Positions 50,194-63,882 of a DNA stretch of 64,000 bases are shown piece by piece. The translations under genes were made by a program, and so were the position numbers. The first letter of the stretch is position 1. Every line of letters begins with the position of its first letter. This stretch comes from Auanema rhodensis (Eukaryota > Nematoda > Chromadorea > Rhabditida > Rhabditidae), in assembly GCA_964057225.1 (NCBI GenBank), contig OZ059896.1, positions 20,146,501-20,210,500 on the forward strand, in the 5' to 3' direction. The notes under the pieces are model-generated. The model did not search any database. It was given only the letters and a program-made list of their open reading frames with translations, and was not told the DNA's origin.

Positions 50194-53100
50194 ACAATGT
50201 TATTCAACAAAAAAATTAATTCTTCAGGGTGAAAATCGAGGATATAAGTGTGAACTTATATCAGTTGATATCTCGGTGCATTTTTAAGCTAGCGCAAATC
50301 TGATAACACAGATCGACGCAGCTTAAAAATCCGCATCGAATGCACTATACTACATTGAGAAACGCTTAATACAAAAATTAGTTATGATCGTTTGAAAAAT
50401 GATGCATTAGTGTATGTTGAGTTTCCATGTACACTCAACATTGCTTCCAAAAACATTTTGACAAAAATTTTTTCGAAAAATTTCAAAATAATTTAGCAAA
50501 AAGTAGATGTTTTTAGATTCCTTTATTCAAGGCAAAGACGATGGACAAAGTTATTCAACGAAAAAATTAATTCTTCAGGGTGAAAATCGAGGATATAAGT
50601 GTGAACTTATATCAGTTGATATCTCGGTGCATTTTTAAGCTAGCGCAAATCTGATAACACAGATCGACGCAGCTTAAAAATCCGCATCGAATGCACTATA
50701 CTACATTGAGAAACGCTTAATACAAAAATTAGTTATGATCGTTTGAAAAATGATGCATTAGTGTATGTTGAGTTTCCATGTACACTCAACATTGCTTCCA
50801 AAAACATTTTGACAAAAATTTTTTCGAAAAATTTCAAAATAATTTAGTAAAAAGTAGATGTTTTTAGATTCCTTTATTCAAGGCAAAGACGATGGACAAT
50901 GTTATTCAACAAAAAAATTAATTCTTCAGGGTGAAAATCGAGGATATAAGTGTGAACTTATATCAGTTGATATCTCGGTGCATTTTTAAGCTAGCGCAAA
51001 TCTGATAACACAGATCGACGCAGCTTAAAAATCCGCATTGAATGCACTATACTACATTGAGAAACGCTTGATACAAAATTTAGTTATGATGGTTTGAAAA
51101 ATGATGCATTAGTGTATGTTGAGTTTCCATGTACACTCAACATTGCTTCCAAAAACATTTTGACAAAAATTTTTTCGAAAAATTTCAAAATAATTTAGCA
51201 AAAAGTAGATGTTTTTAGATTCCATTTTTCAAGGCAAAGACGATGGACAATGTTATTCAACGGAAAAATTATTTCTTCAGGGTGAAAATCGAGGATATAA
51301 GTGTGAACTTATATCAGTTGATATCTCGGTGCATTTTTAAGCTAGCGCAAATCTGATAACACAGATCGACGCAGCTTAAAAATCCGCATCGAATGCACTA
51401 TACTACATTGAGAAACGCTTAATACAAAAATTAGTTATGATCGTTTGAAAAATGATGCATTAGTGTATGTTGAGTTTCCATGTACACTCAACATTGCTTC
51501 CAAAAACATTTTGACAAAAATTTTTTCGAAAAATTTCAAAATAATTTAGCAAAAAGTAGATGTTTTTAGATTCCATTTTTCAAGGCAAAGACGATGGACA
51601 GTGGTATTCAACGAAAAAATTAATTCTTCAGGGTGAAAATCGAGGATATAAGTGTGAACTTATATCAGTTGATATCTCGGTGCATTTTTAAGCTAGCGCA
51701 AATCTGATAACACAGATCGACGCAGCTTAAAAATCCGCATCGAATGCACTATACTACATTGAGAAACGCTTAATACAAAAATTAGTTATGATCGTTTGAA
51801 AAATGATGCATTAGTGTATGTTGAGTTTCCATGTACACTCAACATTGCTTCCAAAAACATTTTGACAAAAATTTTTTCGAAAAATTTCAAAATAATTTAG
51901 TAAAAAGTAGATGTTTTTAGATTCCTTTATTCAAGGCAAAGACGATGGACAATGTTATTCAACAAAAAAATTAATTCTTCAGGGTGAAAATCGAGGATAT
52001 AAGTGTGAACTTATATCAGTTGATATCTCGGTGCATTTTTAAGCTAGCGCAAATCTGATAACACAGATCGACGCAGCTTAAAAATCCGCATTGAATGCAC
52101 TATACTACATTGAGAAACGCTTGATACAAAATTTAGTTATGATCGTTTGAAAAATGATGCATTAGTGTATGTTGAGTTTCCATGTACACTCAACATTGCT
52201 TCCAAAAACATTTTGACAAAAATTTTTTCGAAAAATTTCAAAATAATTTAGCAAAAAGTAGATGTTTTTAGATTCCATTTTTCAAGGCAAAGACGATGGA
52301 CAATGTTATTCAACGGAAAAATTATTTCTTCAGGGTGAAAATCGAGGATATAAGTGTGAACTTATATCAGTTGATATCTCGGTGCATTTTTAAGCTAGCG
52401 CAAATCTGATAACACAGATCGACGCAGCTTAAAAATCCGCATCGAATGCACTATACTACATTGAGAAACGCTTAATACAAAAATTAGTTATGATCGTTTG
52501 AAAAATGATGCATTAGTGTATGTTGAGTTTCCATGTACACTCAACATTGCTTCCAAAAACATTTTGACAAAAATTTTTTCGAAAAATTTCAAAATAATTT
52601 AGCAAAAAGTAGATGTTTTTAGATTCCTTTATTCAAGGCAAAGACGATGGACAATGTTATTCAACAAAAAAATTAATTCTTCAGGGTGAAAATCGAGGAT
52701 ATAAGTGTGAACTTATATCAGTTGATATCTCGGTGCATTTTTAAGCTAGCGCAAATCTGATAACACAGATCGACGCAGCTTAAAAATCCGCATCGAATGC
52801 ACTATACTACATTGAGAAACGCTTAATACAAAAATTAGTTATGATCGTTTGAAAAATGATGCATTAGTGTATGTTGAGTTTCCATGTACACTCAACATTG
52901 CTTCCAAAAACATTTTGACAAAAATTTTTTCGAAAAATTTCAAAATAATTTAGCAAAAAGTAGATGTTTTTAGATTCCTTTATTCAAGGCAAAGACGATG
53001 GACAAAGTTATTCAACGAAAAAATTAATTCTTCAGGGTGAAAATCGAGGATATAGGTGTGAACTTATATCAGTTGATATCTCGGTGCATTTTTAAGCTAG

Positions 53101-54006
53101 CGCAAATCTGATAACACAGATCGACGCAGCTTAAAAATCCGCATCGAATGCACTATACTACATTGAGAAACGCTTAATACAAAAATTAGTTATGATCGTT
53201 TGAAAAATGATGCATTAGTGTATGTTGAGTTTCCATGTACACTCAACATTGCTTCCAAAAACATTTTGACAAAAATTTTTTCGAAAAATTTCAAAATAAT
53301 TTAGTAAAAAGTAGATGTTTTTAGATTCCTTTATTCAAGGCAAAGACGATGGACAATGTTATTCAACAAAAAAATTAATTCTTCAGGGTGAAAATCGAGG
53401 ATATAAGTGTGAACTTATATCAGTTGATATCTCGGTGCATTTTTAAGCTAGCGCAAATCTGATAACACAGATCGACGCAGCTTAAAAATCCGCATTGAAT
53501 GCACTATACTACATTGAGAAACGCTTGATACAAAATTTAGTTATGATGGTTTGAAAAATGATGCATTAGTGTATGTTGAGTTTCCATGTACACTCAACAT
53601 TGCTTCCAAAAACATTTTGACAAAAATTTTTTCGAAAAATTTCAAAATAATTTAGCAAAAAGTAGATGTTTTTAGATTCCATTTTTCAAGGCAAAGACGA
53701 TGGACAATGTTATTCAACGGAAAAATTATTTCTTCAGGGTGAAAATCGAGGATATAAGTGTGAACTTATATCAGTTGATATCTCGGTGCATTTTTAAGCT
53801 AGCGCAAATCTGATAACACAGATCGACGCAGCTTAAAAATCCGCATCGAATGCACTATACTACATTGAGAAACGCTTAATACAAAAATTAGTTATGATCG
53901 TTTGAAAAATGATGCATTAGTGTATGTTGAGTTTCCATGTACACTCAACATTGCTTCCAAAAACATTTTGACAAAAATTTTTTCGAAAAATTTCAAAATA
54001 ATTTAG
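50194..54006 (+). repeat. 7-monomer period with an inner 3-monomer pattern
   Basis: Units 143-146 recur as units 150-153, 2,457 bp later. The pattern is CAACAAAAAAATT; ACAAAGTTAT with TTTAGTAAAAAG; GCATTGAA with CAAAATTTAG and ATGATGGTTTG; then ACGGAAAAATT. The trio ending in TTTAGTAAAAAG, GCATTGAA and ACGGAAAAATT is found also as units 147-149 and 153-155, and later as 161-163 and 167-169, so a three-monomer module moves within a larger period. Unit 151 has a private A to G in the 48-69 hairpin stem. Confidence 0.75.
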
Positions 54007-56160
54007 TAAAAAGTAGATGTTTTTAGATTCCTTTATTCAAGGCAAAGACGATGGACAATGTTATTCAACAAAAAAATTAATTCTTCAGGGTGAAAATCGA
54101 GGATATAAGTGTGAACTTATATCAGTTGATATCTCGGTGCATTTTTAAGCTAGCGCAAATCTGATAACACAGATCGACGCAGCTTAAAAATCCGCATTGA
54201 ATGCACTATACTACATTGAGAAACGCTTGATACAAAATTTAGTTATGATCGTTTGAAAAATGATGCATTAGTGTATGTTGAGTTTCCATGTACACTCAAC
54301 ATTGCTTCCAAAAACATTTTGACAAAAATTTTTTCGAAAAATTTCAAAATAATTTAGCAAAAAGTAGATGTTTTTAGATTCCATTTTTCAAGGCAAAGAC
54401 GATGGACAATGTTATTCAACGGAAAAATTATTTCTTCAGGGTGAAAATCGAGGATATAAGTGTGAACTTATATCAGTTGATATCTCGGTGCATTTTTAAG
54501 CTAGCGCAAATCTGATAACACAGATCGACGCAGCTTAAAAATCCGCATCGAATGCACTATACTACATTGAGAAACGCTTAATACAAAAATTAGTTATGAT
54601 CGTTTGAAAAATGATGCATTAGTGTATGTTGAGTTTCCATGTACACTCAACATTGCTTCCAAAAACATTTTGACAAAAATTTTTTCGAAAAATTTCAAAA
54701 TAATTTAGCAAAAAGTAGATGTTTTTAGATTCCATTTTTCAAGGCAAAGACGATGGACAGTGGTATTCAACGAAAAAATTAATTCTTCAGGGTGAAAATC
54801 GAGGATATAAGTGTGAACTTATATCAGTTGATATCTCGGTGCATTTTTAAGCTAGCGCAAATCTGATAACACAGATCGACGCAGCTTAAAAATCCGCATC
54901 GAATGCACTATACTACATTGAGAAACGCTTAATACAAAAATTAGTTATGATCGTTTGAAAAATGATGCATTAGTGTATGTTGAGTTTCCATGTACACTCA
55001 ACATTGCTTCCAAAAACATTTTGACAAAAATTTTTTCGAAAAATTTCAAAATAATTTAGCAAAAAGTAGATGTTTTTAGATTCCATTTTTCAAGGCAAAG
55101 ACGATGGACAATGTTATTCAACGGAAAAATTATTTCTTCAGGGTGAAAATCGAGGATATAAGTGTGAACTTATATCAGTTGATATCTCGGTGCATTTTTA
55201 AGCTAGCGCAAATCTGATAACACAGATCGACGCAGCTTAAAAATCCGCATCGAATGCACTATACTACATTGAGAAACGCTTAATACAAAAATTAGTTATG
55301 ATCGTTTGAAAAATGATGCATTAGTGTATGTTGAGTTTCCATGTACACTCAACATTGCTTCCAAAAACATTTTGACAAAAATTTTTTCGAAAAATTTCAA
55401 AATAATTTAGCAAAAAGTAGATGTTTTTAGATTCCATTTTTCAAGGCAAAGACGATGGACAGTGGTATTCAACGAAAAAATTAATTCTTCAGGGTGAAAA
55501 TCGAGGATATAAGTGTGAACTTATATCAGTTGATATCTCGGTGCATTTTTAAGCTAGCGCAAATCTGATAACACAGAGCGACGCAGCTTAAAAATCCGCA
55601 TCGAATGCACTATACTACATTGAGAAACGCTTAATACAAAAATTAGTTATGATCGTTTGAAAAATGATGCATTAGTGTATGTTGAGTTTCCATGTACACT
55701 CAACATTGCTTCCAAAAACATTTTGACAAAAATTTTTTCGAAAAATTTCAAAATAATTTAGCAAAAAGTAGATGTTTTTAGATTCCTTTATTCAAGGCAA
55801 AGACGATGGACAATGTTATTCAACGAAAAAATTAATTCTTCAGGGTGAAAATCGAGGATATAAGTGTGAACTTATATCAGTTGATATCTCGGTGCATTTT
55901 TAAGCTAGCGCAAATCTGATAACACAGATCGACGCAGCTTAAAAATCCGCATCGAATGCACTATACTACATTGAGAAACGCTTAATACAAAAATTAGTTA
56001 TGATCGTTTGAAAAATGATGCATTAGTGTATGTTGAGTTTCCATGTACACTCAACATTGCTTCCAAAAACATTTTGACAAAAATTTTTTCGAAAAATTTC
56101 AAAATAATTTAGCAAAAAGTAGATGTTTTTAGATTCCTTTATTCAAGGCAAAGACGATGG
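54007..56160 (+). repeat. End of unit 153 through unit 159, with a dimer repeat
   Basis: Units 155-156 (ACGGAAAAATT then ACAGTGGTAT) are repeated as units 157-158, a 702-bp dimer duplication. Unit 158 has a private T to G near 55578 (CACAGAGCGACG). Unit 159 is a near-consensus monomer with a CCTTTATT end. Only satellite sequence is present. Confidence 0.75.
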
Positions 56161-59100
56161 ACAATGTAATTCAACAAAAAAATTAATTCTTCAGGGTGAA
56201 AATCGAGGATATAAGTGTGAACTTATATCAGTTGATATCTCGGTGCATTTTTAAGCTAGCGCAAATCTGATAACACAGATCGACGCAGCTTAAAAATCCG
56301 CATCGAATGCACTATACTACATTGAGAAACGCTTAATACAAAAATTAGTTATGATCGTTTGAAAAATGATGCATTAGTGTATGTTGAGTTTCCATGTACA
56401 CTCAACATTGCTTCCAAAAACATTTTGACAAAAATTTTTTCGAAAAATTTCAAAATAATTTAGCAAAAAGTAGATGTTTTTAGATTCCATTTTTCAAGGA
56501 AAAGACGATGGACAGTGGTATTCAACGAAAAAATTAATTCTTCAGGGTGAAAATCGAGGATATAAGTGTGAACTTATATCAGTTGATATCTCGGTGCATT
56601 TTTAAGCTAGCGCAAATCTGATAACACAGATCGACGCAGCTTAAAAATCCGCATCGAATGCACTATACTACATTGAGAAACGCTTAATACAAAAATTAGT
56701 TATGATCGTTTGAAAAATGATGCATTAGTGTATGTTGAGTTTCCATGTACACTCAACATTGCTTCCAAAAACATTTTGACAAAAATTTTTTCGAAAAATT
56801 TCAAAATAATTTAGTAAAAAGTAGATGTTTTCAGATTCCTTTATTCAAGGCAAAGACGATGGACAATGTTATTCAACAAAAAAATTAATTCTTCAGGGTG
56901 AAAATCGAGGATATAAGTGTGAACTTATATCAGTTGATATCTCGGTGCATTTTTAAGCTAGCGCAAATCTGATAACACAGATCGACGCAGCTTAAAAATC
57001 CGCATTGAATGCACTATACTACATTGAGAAACGCTTGATACAAAATTTAGTTATGATCGTTTGAAAAATGATGCATTAGTGTATGTTGAGTTTCCATGTA
57101 CACTCAACATTGCTTCCAAAAACATTTTGACAAAAATTTTTTCGAAAAATTTCAAAATAATTTAGCAAAAAGTAGATGTTTTTAGATTCCATTTTTCAAG
57201 GCAAAGACGATGGACAATGTTATTCAACGGAAAAATTATTTCTTCAGGGTGAAAATCGAGGATATAAGTGTGAACTTATATCAGTTGATATCTCGGTGCA
57301 TTTTTAAGCTAGCGCAAATCTGATAACACAGATCGACGCAGCTTAAAAATCCGCATCGAATGCACTATACTACATTGAGAAACGCTTAATACAAAAATTA
57401 GTTATGATCGTTTGAAAAATGATGCATTAGTGTATGTTGAGTTTCCATGTACACTCAACATTGCTTCCAAAAACATTTTGACAAAAATTTTTTCGAAAAA
57501 TTTCAAAATAATTTAGCAAAAAGTAGATGTTTTTAGATTCCATTTTTCAAGGCAAAGACGATGGACAGTGGTATTCAACGAAAAAATTAATTCTTCAGGG
57601 TGAAAATCGAGGATATAAGTGTGAACTTATATCAGTTGATATCTCGGTGCATTTTTAAGCTAGCGCAAATCTGATAACACAGATCGACGCAGCTTAAAAA
57701 TCCGCATCGAATGCACTATACTACATTGAGAAACGCTTAATACAAAAATTAGTTATGATCGTTTGAAAAATGATGCATTAGTGTATGTTGAGTTTCCATG
57801 TACACTCAACATTGCTTCCAAAAACATTTTGACAAAAATTTTTTCGAAAAATTTCAAAATAATTTAGCAAAAAGTAGATGTTTTTAGATTCCTTTATTCA
57901 AGGCAAAGACGATGGACAATGTAATTCAACAAAAAAATTAATTCTTCAGGGTGAAAATCGAGGATATAAGTGTGAACTTATATCAGTTGATATCTCGGTG
58001 CATTTTTAAGCTAGCGCAAATCTGATAACACAGATCGACGCAGCTTAAAAATCCGCATCGAATGCACTATACTACATTGAGAAACGCTTAATACAAAAAT
58101 TAGTTATGATCGTTTGAAAAATGATGCATTAGTGTATGTTGAGTTTCCATGTACACTCAACATTGCTTCCAAAAACATTTTGACAAAAATTTTTTCGAAA
58201 AATTTCAAAATAATTTAGCAAAAAGTAGATGTTTTTAGATTCCTTTATTCAAGGCAAAGACGATGGACAATGTAATTCAACAAAAAAATTAATTCTTCAG
58301 GGTGAAAATCGAGGATATAAGTGTGAACTTATATCAGTTGATATCTCGGTGCATTTTTAAGCTAGCGCAAATCTGATAACACAGATCGACGCAGCTTAAA
58401 AATCCGCATCGAATGCACTATACTACATTGAGAAACGCTTAATACAAAAATTAGTTATGATCGTTTGAAAAATGATGCATTAGTGTATGTTGAGTTTCCA
58501 TGTACACTCAACATTGCTTCCAAAAACATTTTGACAAAAATTTTTTCGAAAAATTTCAAAATAATTTAGCAAAAAGTAGATGTTTTTAGATTCCATTTTT
58601 CAAGGAAAAGACGATGGACAGTGGTATTCAACGAAAAAATTAATTCTTCAGGGTGAAAATCGAGGATATAAGTGTGAACTTATATCAGTTGATATCTCGG
58701 TGCATTTTTAAGCTAGCGCAAATCTGATAACACAGATCGACGCAGCTTAAAAATCCGCATCGAATGCACTATACTACATTGAGAAACGCTTAATACAAAA
58801 ATTAGTTATGATCGTTTGAAAAATGATGCATTAGTGTATGTTGAGTTTCCATGTACACTCAATATTGCTTCCAAAAACATTTTGACAAAAATTTTTTCGA
58901 AAAATTTCAAAATAATTTAGTAAAAAGTAGATGTTTTTAGATTCCTTTATTCAAGGCAAAGACGATGGACAATGTTATTCAACAAAAAAATTAATTCTTC
59001 AGGGTGAAAATCGAGGATATAAGTGTGAACTTATATCAGTTGATATCTCGGTGCATTTTTAAGCTAGCGCAAATCTGATAACACAGATCGACGCAGCTTA

Positions 59101-60021
59101 AATATCCGCATTGAATGCACTATACTACATTGAGAAACGCTTTATACAAAATATAGTTATGATCGTTTGAAAAATGATGCATTAGTGTATGTTGAGTTTC
59201 CATGTACACTCAACATTGCTTCCAAAAACATTTTGACAAAAATTTTTTCGAAAAATTTCAAAATAATTTAGCAAAAAGTAGATGTTTTTAGATTCCATTT
59301 TTCAAGGCAAAGACGATGGACAATGTTATTCAACGGAAAAATTATTTCTTCAGGGTGAAAATCGAGGATATAAGTGTGAACTTATATCAGTTGATATCTC
59401 GGTGCATTTTTAAGCTAGCGCAAATCTGATAACACAGATCGACGCAGCTTAAAAATCCGCATCGAATGCACTATACTACATTGAGAAACGCTTAATACAA
59501 AAATTAGTTATGATCGTTTGAAAAATGATGCATTAGTGTATGTTGAGTTTCCATGTACACTCAACATTGCTTCCAAAAACATTTTGACAAAAATTTTTTC
59601 GAAAAATTTCAAAATAATTTAGCAAAAAGTAGATGTTTTTAGATTCCATTTTTCAAGGCAAAGACGATGGACAGTGGTATTCAACGAAAAAATTAATTCT
59701 TCAGGGTGAAAATCGAGGATATAAGTGTGAACTTATATCAGTTGATATCTCGGTGCATTTTTAAGCTAGCGCAAATCTGATAACACAGATCGACGCAGCT
59801 TAAAAATCCGCATCGAATGCACTATACTACATTGAGAAACGCTTAATACAAAAATTAGTTATGATCGTTTGAAAAATGATGCATTAGTGTATGTTGAGTT
59901 TCCATGTACACTCAACATTGCTTCCAAAAACATTTTGACAAAAATTTTTTCGAAAAATTTCAAAATAATTTAGCAAAAAGTAGATGTTTTTAGATTCCTT
60001 TATTCAAGGCAAAGACGATGG
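56161..60021 (+). repeat. 6-monomer duplication (2,106-bp period)
   Basis: Units 160-164 recur as units 166-170. Shared markers are ACAATGTAAT with CAACAAAAAA and CAAGGAAAAG (160 and 166 only); ACAGTGGTAT with TTTAGTAAAAAG; GCATTGAA; ACGGAAAAATT; ACAGTGGTAT. The second copy has gathered more private changes: CTCAATATTG in unit 167 and TAAATATCC, CGCTTTATAC and AAAATATAG in unit 168. Units 165 and 171 differ at their starts, so the copy is not exact throughout. Confidence 0.75.
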
Positions 60022-63000
60022 ACAATGTTATTCAACGAAAAAATTAATTCTTCAGGGTGAAAATCGAGGATATAAGTGTGAACTTATATCAGTTGATATC
60101 TCGGTGCATTTTTAAGCTAGCGCAAATCTGATAACACAGATCGACGCAGCTTAAAAATCCGCATCGAATGCACTATACTACATTGAGAAACGCTTAATAC
60201 AAAAATTAGTTATGATCGTTTGAAAAATGATGCATTAGTGTATGTTGAGTTTCCATGTACACTCAACATTGCTTCCAAAAACATTTTGACAAAAATTTTT
60301 TCGAAAAATTTCAAAATAATTTAGCAAAAAGTAGATGTTTTTAGATTCCTTTATTCAAGGCAAAGACGATGGACAATGTAATTCAACAAAAAAATTAATT
60401 CTTCAGGGTGAAAATCGAGGATATAAGTGTGAACTTATATCAGTTGATATCTCGGTGCATTTTTAAGCTAGCGCAAATCTGATAACACAGATCGACGCAG
60501 CTTAAAAATCCGCATCGAATGCACTATACTACATTGAGAAACGCTTAATACAAAAATTAGTTATGATCGTTTGAAAAATGATGCATTAGTGTATGTTGAG
60601 TTTCCATGTACACTCAACATTGCTTCCAAAAACATTTTGACAAAAATTTTTTCGAAAAATTTCAAAATAATTTAGCAAAAAGTAGATGTTTTTAGATTCC
60701 TTTATTCAAGGCAAAGACGATGGACAATGTAATTCAACAAAAAAATTAATTCTTCAGGGTGAAAATCGAGGATATAAGTGTGAACTTATATCAGTTGATA
60801 TCTCGGTGCATTTTTAAGCTAGCGCAAATCTGATAACACAGATCGACGCAGCTTAAAAATCCGCATCGAATGCACTATACTACATTGAGAAACGCTTAAT
60901 ACAAAAATTAGTTATGATCGTTTGAAAAATGATGCATTAGTGTATGTTGAGTTTCCATGTACACTCAACATTGCTTCCAAAAACATTTTGACAAAAATTT
61001 TTTCGAAAAATTTCAAAATAATTTAGCAAAAAGTAGATGTTTTTAGATTCCATTTTTCAAGGCAAAGACGATGGACAGTGGTATTCAACGAAAAAATTAA
61101 TTCTTCAGGGTGAAAATCGAGGATATAAGTGTGAACTTATATCAGTTGATATCTCGGTGCATTTTTAAGCTAGCGCAAATCTGATAACACAGATCGACGC
61201 AGCTTAAAAATCCGCATCGAATGCACTATACTACATTGAGAAACGCTTAATACAAAAATTAGTTATGATCGTTTGAAAAATGATGCATTAGTGTATGTTG
61301 AGTTTCCATGTACACTCAACATTGCTTCCAAAAACATTTTGACAAAAATTTTTTCGAAAAATTTCAAAATAATTTAGCAAAAAGTAGATGTTTTTAGATT
61401 CCTTTATTCAAGGCAAAGACGATGGACAATGTTATTCAACGAAAAAATTAATTCTTCAGGGTGAAAATCGAGGATATAAGTGTGAACTTATATCAGTTGA
61501 TATCTCGGTGCATTTTTAAGCTAGCGCAAATCTGATAACACAGATCGACGCAGCTTAAAAATCCGCATCGAATGCACTATACTATATTGAGAAACGCTTA
61601 ATACAAAAATTAGTTATGATCGTTTGAAAAATGATGCATTAGTGTATGTTGAGTTTCCATGTACACTCAACATTGCTTCCAAAAACATTTTGACAAAAAT
61701 TTTTTCGAAAAATTTCAAAATAATTTAGCAAAAAGTAGATGTTTTTAGATTCCTTTATTCAAGGCAAAGACGATGGACAATGTTATTCAACAAAAAAATT
61801 AATTCTTCAGGGTGAAAATCGAGGATATAAGTGTGAACTTATATCAGTTGATATCTCGGTGCATTTTTAAGCTAGCGCAAATCTGATAACACAGATCGAC
61901 GCAGCTTAAAAATCCGCATCGAATGCACTATACTACATTGAGAAACGCTTAATACAAAAATTAGTTATGATCGTTTGAAAAATGATGCATTAGTGTATGT
62001 TGAGTTTCCATGTACACTCAACATTGCTTCCAAAAACATTTTGACAAAAATTTTTTCGAAAAATTTCAAAATAATTTAGCAAAAAGTAGATGTTTTTAGA
62101 TTCCTTTATTCAAGGCAAAGACGATGGACAATGTAATTCAACAAAAAAATTAATTCTTCAGGGTGAAAATCGAGGATATAAGTGTGAACTTATATCAGTT
62201 GATATCTCGGTGCATTTTTAAGCTAGCGCAAATCTGATAACACAGATCGACGCAGCTTAAAAATCCGCATCGAATGCACTATACTACATTGAGAAACGCT
62301 TAATACAAAAATTAGTTATGATCGTTTGAAAAATGATGCATTAGTGTATGTTGAGTTTCCATGTACACTCAACATTGCTTCCAAAAACATTTTGACAAAA
62401 ATTTTTTCGAAAAATTTCAAAATAATTTAGCAAAAAGTAGATGTTTTTAGATTCCATTTTTCAAGGCAAAGACGATGGACAGTGGTATTCAACGAAAAAA
62501 TTAATTCTTCAGGGTGAAAATCGAGGATATAAGTGTGAACTTATATCAGTTGATATCTCGGTGCATTTTTAAGCTAGCGCAAATCTGATAACACAGATCG
62601 ACGCAGCTTAAAAATCCGCATCGAATGCACTATACTACATTGAGAAACGCTTAATACAAAAATTAGTTATGATCGTTTGAAAAATGATGCATTAGTGTAT
62701 GTTGAGTTTCCATGTACACTCAACATTGCTTCCAAAAACATTTTGACAAAAATTTTTTCGAAAAATTTCAAAATAATTTAGCAAAAAGTAGATGTTTTTA
62801 GATTCCTTTATTCAAGGCAAAGACGATGGACAATGTTATTCAACGAAAAAATTAATTCTTCAGGGTGAAAATCGAGGATATAAGTGTGAACTTATATCAG
62901 TTGATATCTCGGTGCATTTTTAAGCTAGCGCAAATCTGATAACACAGATCGACGCAGCTTAAAAATCCGCATCGAATGCACTATACTACATTGAGAAACG

Positions 63001-63882
63001 CTTAATACAAAAATTAGTTATGATCGTTTGAAAAATGATGCATTAGTGTATGTTGAGTTTCCATGTACACTCAACATTGCTTCCAAAAACATTTTGACAA
63101 AAATTTTTTCGAAAAATTTCAAAATAATTTAGCAAAAAGTAGATGTTTTTAGATTCCTTTATTCAAGGCAAAGACGATGGACAATGTTATTCAACAAAAA
63201 AATTAATTCTTCAGGGTGAAAATCGAGGATATAAGTGTGAACTTATATCAGTTGATATCTCGGTGCATTTTTAAGCTAGCGCAAATCTGATAACACAGAT
63301 CGACGCAGCTTAAAAATCCGCATCGAATGCACTATACTACATTGAGAAACGCTTGATACAAAAATTAGTTATGATCGTTTGAAAAATGATGCATTAGTGT
63401 ATGTTGAGTTTCCATGTACACTCAACATTGCTTCCAAAAACATTTTGACAAAAATTTTTTCGAAAAATTTCAAAATAATTTAGCAAAAAGTAGATGTTTT
63501 TAGATTCCATTTTTCAAGGCAAAGACGATGGACAATGTTATTCAACGGAAAAATTATTTCTTCAGGGTGAAAATCGAGGATATAAGTGTGAACTTATATC
63601 AGTTGATATCTCGGTGCATTTTTAAGCTAGCGCAAATCTGATAACACAGATCGACGCAGCTTAAAAATCCGCATCGAATGCACTATACTACATTGAGAAA
63701 CGCTTAATACAAAAATTAGTTATGATCGTTTGAAAAATGATGCATTAGTGTATGTTGAGTTTCCATGTACACTCAACATTGCTTCCAAAAACATTTTGAC
63801 AAAAATTTTTTCGAAAAATTTCAAAATAATTTAGCAAAAAGTAGATGTTTTTAGATTCCATTTTTCAAGGCAAAGACGATGG
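59671..63882 (+). repeat. 4-monomer higher-order pattern, about three copies (1,404-bp period)
   Basis: Units 170-173, 174-177 and 178-181 follow a four-monomer order: ACAGTGGTAT with CCTTTATT; ACGAAAAAATT with CCTTTATT; CAACAAAAAAATT; and ACAATGTAAT with a CCATTTTT end. The third copy departs in its last two units (CGCTTGAT in 180 and ACGGAAAAATT in 181). Unit 175 has a private ACTATATTGAG. This block overlaps the end of the preceding 6-monomer block. Confidence 0.7.
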